Part shown: in pieces, positions 17,242 to 25,865 of the stretch
Numbering within the stretch: position 1 is the first letter of the stretch
Layout of the letters: the number at the start of each line of letters is the position of its first letter
Assembly: GCA_023399035.1 (NCBI GenBank)
Contig: JAEWQX010000199.1
Coordinates: forward strand, 1-45,896
Length of the DNA stretch: 45,896 nt
From: Bacillota bacterium
GTDB lineage: Bacteria > Bacillota > Clostridia > Clostridiales > Clostridiaceae
Direction: 5' to 3'
Translations under genes and position numbers: made by a program
Notes under the pieces: generated by a model
Database searches by the model: none
The model's input: only the letters and a program-made list of their open reading frames with translations
What the model was told of the DNA's origin: nothing

Positions 17242-17538
17242 GATAATACCTCCATGATAACTAAATATAAAATTTAATAAGTTGTATTTTCTTTAATTTC
17301 TTGATTCAAGTACTATTAATACCTTTAATAAGTTAATCAAATCCTATTATAATCTATTTAAGTTTTCATTAATATATTAAATTTCTCTAAACTGTTGTTT
17401 ATCATCTTATTGATAAATATCACTTATTTTTCATATTATCCTTTTCGACTTTAAATATAAAAAATATTATAATTTTTTCAAATTAGAAGATTCATAATTA
17501 TTTATCTTTAAAATTTTTTACTCATACTACAAGTTTAC

Positions 17539-17575
17539 CACTAAATAATAGTCATTTAGTGTCGAATATTATAAT
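17539..17575 (+). promoter_or_regulatory. Promoter -10 and overlapping dyad upstream of chemoreceptor operon
   Basis: A perfect 8-bp inverted repeat CACTAAAT / ATTTAGTG (17539-17546, 17554-17561) covers the place where a -35 would fall for the TATAAT at 17570-17575. No good -35 is present. The layout suggests a repressor or activator site controlling the operon. The rest of the 372-base gap 17242-17613 is AT-rich and shows nothing else. Confidence 0.45.
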
Positions 17576-17613
17576 ATATAAGTGATTTTATTTATGAAAG
17601 GAGATTTAAAATT

Positions 17614-19614
17614 ATGAAAAAAAATAAAAGTGAAAGGAAAAGAATAAGTCTCAAAACACAGATGATAACCATTTTCCTTTGCGTTGGTATAATTCCGTTA
17701 ATAATTTTTGCAATTATATCAAGCATTATAATAAAGTCATCCATGTATCATAGCGAAATAATGTCTTTAAAACAGATATCCAGTATGGTAACAGCTAATT
17801 TAGATAAATGGGGTGAGGATAATATAGTCTTAGTTGAAGATATTGCAAGCTCCCAAGTTGTTTATAGCAACAATTTAGATTATATAAATTCTGACTTAAA
17901 AAATAAGAAAGGCCAAAATACATATATTACCAATATTATGTATATAGATCCATCTGGAAATATTTTAGCTGATGCATTAGGTTCTAAAAATGTAAATATA
18001 AGCGGTGAAGATTATTTCGAGGATGTAATTAGAGAATACTCATATGTAAGTGATGTTTTGTTTGATAGAGAAAAAGCCTTCCCATATGTTATTTTTTCCT
18101 CACCAGTTAAATCTGATAATGAAATAATTGGATATATTATAAGTAAGGTTAAAACAAGCAGTATAGAAGATAGTATTGGGAATATATTCTACTCAGAACA
18201 CGGAGAAATATTTACATTCAATAGTAATGGTTTTATAACATACCATAATAATATAGATAAAATCATGACTGAAAATATATTCGATAGTCCGAGTAAATTA
18301 TCAGAGGGTGCAAAAAAAGCCATAGATGGTAATTTTAACAGTATGAACTATACTTATAATGGTGAAAGTGGAGCTGCCGTTTATAATTTCATACCATCTT
18401 TAAAATGGGGAACAATGACCATAACACCAATGTCAGATATATATCAAGGATTTAATAAGGTTATATTGTATTCTATTCCTGTTATAATCATTATACTTTT
18501 ATTAATATTGGCCTCAGCTTTTTATGTTTTAAAACTAATTACTACTCCTATTTCTCAAATGGTATCACTTACAAAAAATGTTGCGCATGGTGATCTTACT
18601 ATTCAATGCGAATTAAATGGAGCCAGTGAAATGGTGAGTATTGGAGAAGATTTAAATGAAATGGTTCAATCGTTAAAAAATCTTGTTTTTAGTATATCTA
18701 ATAAAAGCAGTGAACTTAAGGATGCATCTATTACACTTGATGAATTAGCATCATCAGCTGAAGAAAACAGTAGAGATATTTCAAAAGCAATGGACGAAAT
18801 TGCAGATGGATCTGTTTCACAGGCAGCAAAAACAGATGATGTATTAAATCATGTTAGAACATTAGATGAAAAAATGACTGTACTGGCACATAAAATTCAA
18901 GAAACAAATGAAGCTCTTAGAATCTCGGATAATGCCCTACTAAAAGGAAATGCTGGTACAACTAAACTTAAAAATAATACTGAAGAACAGTATAAATTAG
19001 TTGGCCAAGCTGTCGATGAAGTAAATGAACTTACAGATTTTGTTTCAAATATAGATGTAATTATTGAAACAATTAGTGATATAGCAGAACAAACAAGCCT
19101 TTTATCTCTAAATGCATCAATTGAAGCTGCAAGAGCAGGTGAAAATGGAAAAGGATTTGCTGTAGTTGCACAAGAGGTAGGAAAGCTGGCAAATGAATCC
19201 CAATCTGCTACAAGAAAAACTTCTGATATACTTAACAAAATCAAAGCCAAAGCGGATTCAACGACAGGACTTATGAATTCAATTAATGATGGAATGATCT
19301 CTCATTCTTCAACAGTTAATGAAACTATCGATATCTTTAGTGAAATTACTTCAGCTGATAATAGAATTTCTGAAAACATAAAATCATTTAACAGTTTAAT
19401 TGATTACATAAAAGACTTCAGCAATGAACTTTTAGAGCTTATAGAAACATTAGCAAGCAGTGCTGAAGAAAGTGCCGCAGTTGCTGAAGAAGTTACTGCA
19501 TCTTCTGATGAACAGATTGCAGTTGTTGAAAAAGTTAAAGAATCAGGTAATAATATATTAAAAATTGTTGATGAACTTAAAATTAATATTGAAAAGTTTA
19601 ATATAGAAAATTAA
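17614..19614 (+). CDS. Methyl-accepting chemotaxis protein with extracellular Cache-type sensor
   Basis: This is a transmembrane chemoreceptor that would control CheA kinase. TM1 is at about residues 17-41, an extracellular sensor of about 245 residues resembling a double Cache domain follows, and TM2 is at about 288-309. The HAMP domain begins LKLITTPISQMVSLTKNVAHGDL. The long cytoplasmic helical hairpin has its tip at IAEQTSLLSLNASIEAARAGENGKGFAVVAQEVGKLA (about 489-525). The 666-residue length is standard. Helix-rich methylation regions with EE/QE pairs flank the tip. AGGAGATTTAAAATT precedes the ATG. The binding-protein gene begins just 13 bases after the stop codon, with its ribosome site overlapping this gene's end, so the two are translationally linked. 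Ligand is unknown. Confidence 0.93.
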   Translation: MKKNKSERKRISLKTQMITIFLCVGIIPLIIFAIISSIIIKSSMYHSEIMSLKQISSMVTANLDKWGEDNIVLVEDIASSQVVYSNNLDYINSDLKNKKGQNTYITNIMYIDPSGNILADALGSKNVNISGEDYFEDVIREYSYVSDVLFDREKAFPYVIFSSPVKSDNEIIGYIISKVKTSSIEDSIGNIFYSEHGEIFTFNSNGFITYHNNIDKIMTENIFDSPSKLSEGAKKAIDGNFNSMNYTYNGESGAAVYNFIPSLKWGTMTITPMSDIYQGFNKVILYSIPVIIIILLLILASAFYVLKLITTPISQMVSLTKNVAHGDLTIQCELNGASEMVSIGEDLNEMVQSLKNLVFSISNKSSELKDASITLDELASSAEENSRDISKAMDEIADGSVSQAAKTDDVLNHVRTLDEKMTVLAHKIQETNEALRISDNALLKGNAGTTKLKNNTEEQYKLVGQAVDEVNELTDFVSNIDVIIETISDIAEQTSLLSLNASIEAARAGENGKGFAVVAQEVGKLANESQSATRKTSDILNKIKAKADSTTGLMNSINDGMISHSSTVNETIDIFSEITSADNRISENIKSFNSLIDYIKDFSNELLELIETLASSAEESAAVAEEVTASSDEQIAVVEKVKESGNNILKIVDELKINIEKFNIEN

Positions 19615-19627
19615 AGGAGGCATGATT

Positions 19628-20893
19628 ATGAAAAAAATATCATATATATGTTTGGTTGGAATATTATCACTACTACTTACATCTTGTGGAACTCATTCCG
19701 ACGATAATATAGTAAATATATCTATATTAAATTCTAAACCAGAAATTTCAGCTAATTTAGATAATGCTATAAAAGAATTCACAAAAGAGAATAACAATAT
19801 AAATATAAAAATTGTTAAATATAGCCAAACAGGCTCATATACAGAAAAGCTTAATTCCCTTAAAGCTTCAAATAACATGCCTACTCTCTCACTTGTAGAT
19901 TCAGCTCATCTTAGAGACTTTAAGGACATAGGCGCTGATTTATCCTCAGAACAATGGATAAATGATATTTCAGGCGGCGTAACAGACAGTTCAAAAAATG
20001 ATAATGGTGAAATCATAGCCTTTCCTTTTTCCACTGAAGGAATCGGCTTTATATATAATAAGAAAGTAATTGATGAAGCAGGAATAGATATAAATAGTAT
20101 TAATACTATTTCAGCATTAGAAGATGCTTTCAAAAAGATTAATTCAATAGGGAAAAATGCCCTAATTATTACTAACGAAGAATGGTCTTTAGGCGATCAT
20201 TTTTTATCTACATTTTATTCAGTAGATTCAAAAGACTTTGATTCTATAAATAGCTATTTTGAAAATCTAAAAGCACAAGCTGGCAGCTTAAATCAAAATG
20301 CAAACTTAAATGGACTTATAGACGTGTTCGATATAATGAAGACATACAACATGTATTCTGATAGTCCATTAACTCCATCGTACGATAAGTGTGCTGAAGT
20401 TGTAGAAAAAGGTGAAGTAGGATTTTGGTATATGGGAAACTGGGCATCACAGAACATTATGAATAGCAGCAGCGGAAATAAAGATTTTGGATTTATTCCA
20501 GTTCCTATAAGTAATAATGCTTCAGATTATGGTAATAATGAAATATCTATGGGTGTTACAAAATATTTTATCATTAATAAAAATAGCTCAATTGAGCAGC
20601 AGGAAGCTGCAAAGCAGTTTTTAAATTACCTTGTTTATAATGAAAATGGCAATAAGTTTTTAGTTGAAGAATGTGGCATAATTCCTGCATTTAACAATAT
20701 AAATATAACGCAAAACGATCCATTATTTAATGAATTAATAAAATTTAGAGATAGTGGAAAAACTACAGAACTTATGAATATCTATCTCCCAGCAAATAAC
20801 TCTCAAATTCTTGGAAGTGCACTAAAAAAATACCTGAATAATGAAATATCAAGAGAAGATCTTATTCAACAAATTAGTGACTTCTGGAGTTAA
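19628..20893 (+). CDS. Extracellular solute-binding lipoprotein, sugar type (family 1)
   Basis: This is an exported lipoprotein of the extracellular solute-binding protein family 1. The signal peptide MKKISYICLVGILSLLLTSC has its lipidated cysteine at residue 20. The mature part shows VNISILNSKPE, AIKEFTKENNNINIKIVKY, TLSLVDSAHLRDF, AFPFSTEGIGFIYNKKVIDEAGI, GEVGFWYMGNWA, and FGFIPVPI, the usual layout of maltose-binding-like proteins. The ATG at 19628 is preferred over 19622 because GGAGG is only 1 base from the earlier one and 7 from this one. There are no permease or ATPase genes beside it. Its only partner is the upstream chemoreceptor, suggesting it presents ligand to that receptor. A strong terminator follows. 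Confidence 0.9.
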   Translation: MKKISYICLVGILSLLLTSCGTHSDDNIVNISILNSKPEISANLDNAIKEFTKENNNINIKIVKYSQTGSYTEKLNSLKASNNMPTLSLVDSAHLRDFKDIGADLSSEQWINDISGGVTDSSKNDNGEIIAFPFSTEGIGFIYNKKVIDEAGIDINSINTISALEDAFKKINSIGKNALIITNEEWSLGDHFLSTFYSVDSKDFDSINSYFENLKAQAGSLNQNANLNGLIDVFDIMKTYNMYSDSPLTPSYDKCAEVVEKGEVGFWYMGNWASQNIMNSSSGNKDFGFIPVPISNNASDYGNNEISMGVTKYFIINKNSSIEQQEAAKQFLNYLVYNENGNKFLVEECGIIPAFNNINITQNDPLFNELIKFRDSGKTTELMNIYLPANNSQILGSALKKYLNNEISREDLIQQISDFWS

Positions 20894-20910
20894 AATTTAT
20901 TATAATACTA

Positions 20911-20952
20911 AAAAATCAATTTCAATATATAGAAATATTGTAATTGATTTTT
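20911..20952 (+). terminator. Terminator of the chemoreceptor/binding-protein operon
   Basis: Long stem AAAAATCAATT / AATTGATTTTT (20911-20921, 20942-20952), extended inward by CAATAT / ATATTG, followed by CTTATTATT. It lies 18 bases after the stop of the solute-binding protein. The rest of the gap to 21274 holds one weak hairpin and no gene. Confidence 0.85.
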
Positions 20953-21112
20953 CTTATTATTCTAAAATAAAATCTGTTCTGTTCACTTGTCATTAAGAAT
21001 AACAAAAATAATAATTTATTTGACTTGTACATTAGTTTAAGAAAACTTATAGACAGTTTTTAATTGATATTTATACCCGTATATTTTTATATCACGACTT
21101 GTCAAAAAATAA

Positions 21113-21154
21113 AAGCGTAGTAGTATTTGCTTTTCTGCATATACCATTACGCTT
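21113..21154 (-). terminator. Weak hairpin downstream of nucleosidase gene
   Basis: Arms AAGCGTA (21113-21119) and TACGCTT (21148-21154) enclose a 28-nt loop; on the minus strand the stem is followed by TTATTTTTT. It could terminate the nucleosidase transcript about 120 bases past its stop. Confidence 0.45.
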
Positions 21155-21274
21155 CTATCTTATCTTTTATTATTTAATCATTAAATCTAATATGTTTCAA
21201 GAACAGCTTTTTTATACATGCCTCAAAGTCCTGCCTTGACATTTATTTTGTAGAATGTGATAAACTTTTAATTC

Positions 21275-22060
21275 CTAATATAATTTTATAAATTCTTCAA
21301 CAAGTGCACTTGCATTATGTGCTGCTAAAGGAAGGAATTCTTCATAAGAAAGATCTGCTCCTCCATCAGCCTTGTCTGATATAGAACGTAATATTACATA
21401 CGGAACATTGTTTAAGTATGCAACTTGTGCCATTGATGCTCCTTCCATTTCAACTGCACTTACATTACCGAAGTTGCTTGAAATTCTTTCTGCAATTTCA
21501 CCACCTGCAACAAACTGATCTCCAGATGCAATACGACCTTCTTTTATTGTGATTCCAGTAACATTTTCAGCTGCCTTCTTAGCAGTTTCGATCATGTCCC
21601 TATCAGCTTCAAAAAAAGTAATTCCTAATCTTGAAATTTCACCTACTGGATCACCAACTGCACTTGTATCAAAATCGTGCTGAACTGCTTCAGTAGAAAT
21701 AACTATATCTCCTTGATTAAGTTCTGGATCTAAAGTTCCTGCAACACCTGAATTAATAAGGCCGCTGACATTGAATTTATCTACTAATATCTGAGTACAT
21801 GCTGCTGAATTTACCTTACCTACACCAGAACGAACTAATACTATTTCCTTTCCTTCTAATGTTCCTCTGTAAAATTCCATTCCTGCTGTATTTACAGTTT
21901 CTTTTATTTCCATTTTTTCTTTAAGTATTTCAACTTCTTCTTCCATTGCACCTATAACGCCTAAAACCTTGGAATTTTGATTCTTATCAGAACCGCATCC
22001 TAAAAGGCCTGTTACCAATAGCATAATCATGGTACACACTAATAATAATTTCTTTTTCAT
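21275..22060 (-). CDS. mtnN: Lipoprotein 5'-methylthioadenosine/S-adenosylhomocysteine nucleosidase
   Basis: This is an MTA/SAH nucleosidase (Pfs family), which hydrolyses the N-glycosidic bond to release adenine and methylthioribose or S-ribosylhomocysteine. The catalytic regions are intact: GVIGAMEEEVEIL (acid/base Glu), SGLINSGVAGTLDP, VEMEGASMAQVAY (ribose-binding Glu) and LRSISDKADGGAD (catalytic Asp). Unusually for a normally cytoplasmic enzyme, it begins MKKKLLLVCTMIMLLVTGLLGC, a lipoprotein signal with the cysteine at residue 22, so it should be anchored outside the membrane. The ATG at 22060 is chosen over 22117 because GAGG lies 8 bases upstream and the signal peptide then starts properly. 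It is monocistronic. The extracellular substrate is an open question. Confidence 0.9.
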   Translation of the reverse strand: MKKKLLLVCTMIMLLVTGLLGCGSDKNQNSKVLGVIGAMEEEVEILKEKMEIKETVNTAGMEFYRGTLEGKEIVLVRSGVGKVNSAACTQILVDKFNVSGLINSGVAGTLDPELNQGDIVISTEAVQHDFDTSAVGDPVGEISRLGITFFEADRDMIETAKKAAENVTGITIKEGRIASGDQFVAGGEIAERISSNFGNVSAVEMEGASMAQVAYLNNVPYVILRSISDKADGGADLSYEEFLPLAAHNASALVEEFIKLY

Positions 22061-22187
22061 TTGTCCATCCTCATTTACGAATATTTTTTTCTTTTGTTTG
22101 CATATCATTCGATACATTTCATAACATTTATATCATATTTAATGCCAACGTGCAATACTTTTCTTATAATTATGACATACAAATATA

Positions 22188-22224
22188 AAATGCAGCATTA
22201 GATCTATTGTTTAATGCTGCATTT
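22188..22224 (-). terminator. Terminator after the collapsed chemoreceptor gene
   Basis: Perfect 13-bp arms AAATGCAGCATTA (22188-22200) and TAATGCTGCATTT (22212-22224), 11-nt loop, with a T-rich tail on the minus strand. It lies 10 bases after the stop at 22234. Confidence 0.75.
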
Positions 22225-22233
22225 CACTATATT

Positions 22234-22950
22234 TTATAATTTAAATTTATTAAGTTCTTCAATTATTGTTCTGCTTTGTTCTGCAAGATTTTCTGCTGAA
22301 TCTGCAAGATATCTGCTTGAATTACTTAATTCCATAGTTGAAGCTGAAATTTCTTCTGAAGATGCCGAAGTCATCTCTGATATTTCTGTAATAGCTTCTA
22401 TGCTTGCCTTTATTTCATTGCTGCTTTCATTCAGCATTTCAAATTCAGTATATGTCTTATCAAGCTCTGGTATAACGTCATTTACTGACTCATCATATTG
22501 AGGATCAGATACATAAATTTCACCATTCAAGGCCCTCTTAACGTAATCAAAGCTGCTTACATCCTCAGATGTCCCATACTGAGAATAAAGCATTCCATTT
22601 TGATCAATAATACCTATATCGATATGCGAATATGTATCCATATTTTCCTTAAGAACAGTCAATGTTCTATTCCAGTCACTATTGTACTCTCTTATTGCAA
22701 TGTTATTTTGAAGTCCTCTTCCCATGTTAATTTTGGCTTCAAGACTTTCCATTACTAGATTTGATGCTTGAACGGCTGATTCTTCAAGCATTGATGTAGT
22801 ATTTTTCATGGATAGCTTCATAGCTTGTCCGTATAAAGTCAAAGATAGCGCAAGCGTTGTGAGCAGACTGATTGTTCCAAATAAAAAACACAGAATACTG
22901 CTAAGCTTAATTTGTATATTATTATTTTGATTTTTTCTTTTGTTCAGCAT
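22234..22950 (-). pseudogene. Methyl-accepting chemotaxis protein with large internal deletion
   Basis: The 238-residue product has the N-terminus of a chemoreceptor: TM1 at about 17-44, then a Cache-like sensor with IDIGIIDQNGMLYSQYG and FDYVKRALNGEIYVSDPQYDE. At about residue 155 it jumps into the very C-terminal end of a receptor signalling domain (EMTSASSEEISASTMELSNSS, SAENLAEQSRTIIEELNKFKL). TM2, HAMP and the entire kinase-control hairpin tip are missing, roughly 300-400 residues compared with the family. The reading frame is kept across the junction, so a protein may be made. It could not signal through CheA. ATG 22950 has GGGGGA upstream. It is an in-frame deletion remnant rather than a known short class. 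Confidence 0.8.
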
Positions 22951-23224
22951 TTGTATTTCCCCCATTCCTATTTACAATATTTAATAATATTATACATAAA
23001 AAATAACACTTTTAAAATATTTTTACAATTTTATTTAATTTACTTTAATTATTATCTTTATTTACATATTAAAATGTATTTTCCATATAAAAGCTCTATT
23101 TATAATTTCATTTTTCTTTAGTATGTTTCTAATATTATTTTCTCATATTTACAACAATAATTCATTTATGGTTTATAATAGATAATAATATTATATATAC
23201 TATAATTCTCAGAAGGTGAAAAAC

Positions 23225-24241
23225 ATGAAACATAAAAGAATATTATTATCATTAATTATTTTTATTCTCTGCATCTTAGGATATAGATTTTATTTATATA
23301 TCAGCAAAAGTTTTTCTAGTTCATATAATCAGCTTTCTTCTAATGAATATATACAGACTACTAATTCCGAAGATATAAACACTGCTGATAATGTTACAAA
23401 ATATGACTTGTCATTTGCTGTCTTAGGAGATGTACACGATAATGAAGCTGATTTTCAAGATGCACTTGATGATATAAAAAGTACCGATATAATTCTTGAT
23501 GCTCTTGTTTTAAATGGTGATACTGTTGATCAGGGAATAGATTCACAATATAAAACAATAACTTCAGTTCTAAATAATAATAAAGATAAGCTTCCAGATA
23601 AAATAATTAAAAACATTGGTAATCATGAATTCTACAATTATGATAACAGCAATAAATCGAGTGATGATGTAAATGAAAAGATACAGAAATATCTTAATTT
23701 TGCTGATGAAGAAAAAGTATATCATGATACATGGATTAAGGGATATCACTTTATATCCTTAGGATCAGAGGATGGAAATTCACCAACATGTAACTCCACC
23801 ACAGCTTATATATCAAATGAACAAATCCAATGGCTCAAAGAAAAGCTTACAGAGGATTATGAAAAAGGCAGACCAATATTTATTTTTCTTCATCAGCCAA
23901 TAATGCTCAACTGGGGATGGGGAGATATTCCTGGTACAAATGTAAGCACAGAATTAAATGATATACTATCCCAATATCCAGAGGCAGTACTATTTAATTC
24001 ACATACACATAAACAAATGAGTAATGAATGCTTAAATACAGATAATAACTATACTGTTGCTCAGACAGGTGCTGTAAGCTATACTCTTTTCATAAATTCC
24101 GACAGCACACTTTCAAGAGATTTTTCATATATAAATGGGTTGTATGTAACTGTTTCCGGAAATAATGTAAACATAAGCGGACGTGATTTAAAGAATCATA
24201 AGTGGATACTTTCTAAAGATTTGATTTTCAAGGAACAGTAG
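23225..24241 (+). CDS. Membrane-anchored or secreted metallophosphoesterase
   Basis: This is a calcineurin-like phosphoesterase with a two-metal active site. An N-terminal hydrophobic segment (ILLSLIIFILCILGYRFYLY, about 6-25) acts as signal anchor, and an Asn/Ser-rich linker follows. The catalytic motifs are in order: GDVHDNEADF (about 72), LNGDTVDQG (about 98), GNHEFYN (about 130), FLHQPI (about 223) and NSHTHKQM (about 259). The 338-residue domain faces outside, so the substrate is extracellular, possibly nucleotides, teichoic acid or phosphodiesters; I cannot say which. The GTG at 23216 lies inside the ribosome site AGAAGGTG, so the ATG at 23225 is the start. It is monocistronic. Confidence 0.88.
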   Translation: MKHKRILLSLIIFILCILGYRFYLYISKSFSSSYNQLSSNEYIQTTNSEDINTADNVTKYDLSFAVLGDVHDNEADFQDALDDIKSTDIILDALVLNGDTVDQGIDSQYKTITSVLNNNKDKLPDKIIKNIGNHEFYNYDNSNKSSDDVNEKIQKYLNFADEEKVYHDTWIKGYHFISLGSEDGNSPTCNSTTAYISNEQIQWLKEKLTEDYEKGRPIFIFLHQPIMLNWGWGDIPGTNVSTELNDILSQYPEAVLFNSHTHKQMSNECLNTDNNYTVAQTGAVSYTLFINSDSTLSRDFSYINGLYVTVSGNNVNISGRDLKNHKWILSKDLIFKEQ

Positions 24242-24331
24242 TTCATTTTGGTTTAATATACAAGACTTATATTTTATAAATTTTATAGTATTTACTTATT
24301 GTTTATCTAGTGAATAATATTTATGTATAAA

Positions 24332-24366
24332 AAATTCAAATGTGAACTAAGTTCACATTTGAATTT
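24332..24366 (-). terminator. Near-perfect palindromic hairpin
   Basis: Arms AAATTCAAATGTGAAC (24332-24347) and GTTCACATTTGAATTT (24351-24366) with a 3-nt gap. On the minus strand six T residues follow, so it probably terminates the small gene at 24451-24672. It could also slow plus-strand readthrough from the phosphoesterase gene. Confidence 0.7.
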
Positions 24367-24450
24367 AGAGTATTTATAACTATAAATTAATTTATAATAA
24401 TTTTTTCTTGATTTCATTTTAAATAATCATTTTCTTAATAATCTATTAAT

Positions 24451-24672
24451 CTAAATTATTCTTATCTTTTCTGCATTCCTTATTATGAGATCATATTTAT
24501 CATGACTTAATTTATTCAAATAACCTTTAAATTCATCCTGCCATTCCTTTTGATTATTTTCCCATAAATCAAAATCTACGATATGCCTGTAAAGCAATGT
24601 TAATTCTATTTCTGACAGGCTGTTAAAGAATCTCTCGAATTCATTTCTAAACAAGCAGTCAGCTTTAAGCAT
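24451..24672 (-). CDS. Small hypothetical protein (73 aa), possibly a truncated gene
   Basis: Not recognised. The product is charged and helical (ECxLFRNEFERFF-like beginning, LWENNQKEWQDEFKGYLNKL near the middle), with no signal or membrane helix. The reading frame stays open for about 28 codons upstream of the ATG and reads plausibly (HIDSVQDKIDLIDTNIRSLQ, coiled-coil-like) but has no start codon, which suggests that the true N-terminus has been lost or that an unusual start is used. AGGA lies 10 bases before the ATG. A terminator separates it from the upstream aldo-keto reductase gene and a hairpin follows it. Confidence 0.5.
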   Translation of the reverse strand: MLKADCLFRNEFERFFNSLSEIELTLLYRHIVDFDLWENNQKEWQDEFKGYLNKLSHDKYDLIIRNAEKIRII

Positions 24673-24756
24673 ATCAACTAAATCCTGAAGGCTTCTTATG
24701 TTAGTGTCTATTAAATCAATCTTATCTTGTACTGAGTCAATGTGTTTTTTGCGTAA

Positions 24757-24800
24757 AAAACGGTATTAAATTAATCCTAAATTTAATTTAATACCGTTTT
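24757..24800. terminator. Bidirectional terminator after aldo-keto reductase gene
   Basis: Perfect 16-bp arms AAAACGGTATTAAATT (24757-24772) and AATTTAATACCGTTTT (24785-24800), 12-nt loop, with T-rich tails on both strands. It is 10 bases beyond the reductase stop at 24811. Confidence 0.85.
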
Positions 24801-24810
24801 ATTTAAGCTA

Positions 24811-25716
24811 TTATCTAAAATATTCTGATTTCATGATATCATCCAAATGTTTTACATTGGAAGTTGTAAGCAGTGCAATGCTCCCGCCAAAACGATTACT
24901 TATATAATTCAACACATAGGAATTTGGATCACTCTGCTCCTTTAACAGCTTTTTTAGTTTCATCTCATTAAAATATGTTTTATATTCATCTTTTATTATC
25001 TGTGACCTATTATATTGTCCTCCAAGAAGAGGTGAATATGCTACAAGAGTCATATCCTTATGATATTCAATATAACTTTCAAGCTCTTTATCTGCCGGTA
25101 CCTGTGGAAAGAAATCTGAATCAATTGTAGGAGCAAGATAGCTGTACCTCTGCTGAACTGCACAAAAGAACCTATAATTATTCTTCATACATATATTTCT
25201 TGCAGACTCTATACGCCATGTCCTAAAATTGCTGCATCCAATTTCTTTGATCAGACCCTTATCTATAAGTTCATTCAATGTTCCAAGTGTTTCTTCCTGA
25301 GGTGTATTAAAATCATCAACGTGCAGATACAATAGATCAATACAGTCTATATTTAGATTTTCTAGGGATTTATTTACGCTGTCAATAATAACCTGACGGC
25401 TCAATCCCTGCATTTCTGAAAAGTCTTTTTTGCCATTCTCCTTTGGGAGAGCCCCCAGTTTTGTTGCAATATAAATATCACTGCTTTTACCATTCTTCTT
25501 AATCCACTTTCCTATAGTCTTTTCACTTTCACTTCCATCACCGCCGTTCCACACGGCATAATTATTTGATGTATCTATAATATTTCCTCCATTTAATATA
25601 TAATTGTCAATTAATTTAAATGCGGTATCCTCATCAATCTTTGTTCCAAAATTAATAGCTCCAAGACCTATAACAGATGAATGTATAAATGATTTCCCTA
25701 TTTGAACCTTCCTCAT
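24811..25716 (-). CDS. Aldo/keto reductase
   Basis: This is an NADPH-dependent (beta/alpha)8-barrel oxidoreductase for aldehydes or ketones. Family phrases are IGLGAINFGTKID near the start, NIIDTSNNYAVWNGGDGSESEKTIGKWI (catalytic Asp and Tyr), IYIATKLGA (catalytic Lys), LDCxDLLYLHVDD-type LNIDCIDLLYLH (catalytic His), and EIGCSNFRTWRIE. The C-terminus has VLNYISNRFGGSIALLTTS in place of the usual cofactor loop, a recognised variant. From ATG 25716 the protein is 301 residues. The upstream ATG at 25743 lacks a ribosome site, while GGAGGG precedes 25716. It is transcribed away from an HxlR regulator with a shared 150-base control region, so redox or electrophile control is likely. The substrate is unknown. 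Confidence 0.9.
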   Translation of the reverse strand: MRKVQIGKSFIHSSVIGLGAINFGTKIDEDTAFKLIDNYILNGGNIIDTSNNYAVWNGGDGSESEKTIGKWIKKNGKSSDIYIATKLGALPKENGKKDFSEMQGLSRQVIIDSVNKSLENLNIDCIDLLYLHVDDFNTPQEETLGTLNELIDKGLIKEIGCSNFRTWRIESARNICMKNNYRFFCAVQQRYSYLAPTIDSDFFPQVPADKELESYIEYHKDMTLVAYSPLLGGQYNRSQIIKDEYKTYFNEMKLKKLLKEQSDPNSYVLNYISNRFGGSIALLTTSNVKHLDDIMKSEYFR

Positions 25717-25761
25717 TAAAAATCCCTCCAAGATATTAAGCATTCTATAATATTTTATTTT

Positions 25762-25789
25762 TAAGCCGGCTTACCATATCATTATTATA
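25762..25789 (-). promoter_or_regulatory. Aldo-keto reductase promoter -10 and adjacent 12-bp palindrome
   Basis: The minus strand has TATAAT at 25784-25789, and the perfect palindrome TAAGCCGGCTTA at 25762-25773 lies where transcription would start. Its GC core stands out in AT-rich surroundings. It could be an operator for the divergent HxlR regulator or another repressor. Confidence 0.4.
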
Positions 25790-25806
25790 GTACAATAGTA
25801 AAAATA

Positions 25807-25851
25807 TTGAAATCAGGCACTTTTTTGTGGTATAGTTACAGAAAAGTAACT
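25807..25851 (+). promoter_or_regulatory. HxlR gene promoter with overlapping inverted repeat
   Basis: TTGAAA (25807-25812), 18 bases, TATAGT (25831-25836). An inverted repeat AGTTAC-N6-GTAACT (25834-25839, 25846-25851) overlaps the -10 and start point, a position suited to autorepression by the HxlR protein. Confidence 0.55.
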
Positions 25852-25865
25852 TAGAAGGTGATTAT

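Noticed and set aside
21177..21245. Minus-strand 22-codon ORF starting MSRQDFEAC
   Set aside because: Looks mildly coding but lacks a ribosome site, is very short and has no recognisable relative.
24735..24760. TTGACTC near 24740 as a further MerR-type promoter
   Set aside because: Only the first seven bases match; there is no dyad and no -10 at a 19-base spacing.
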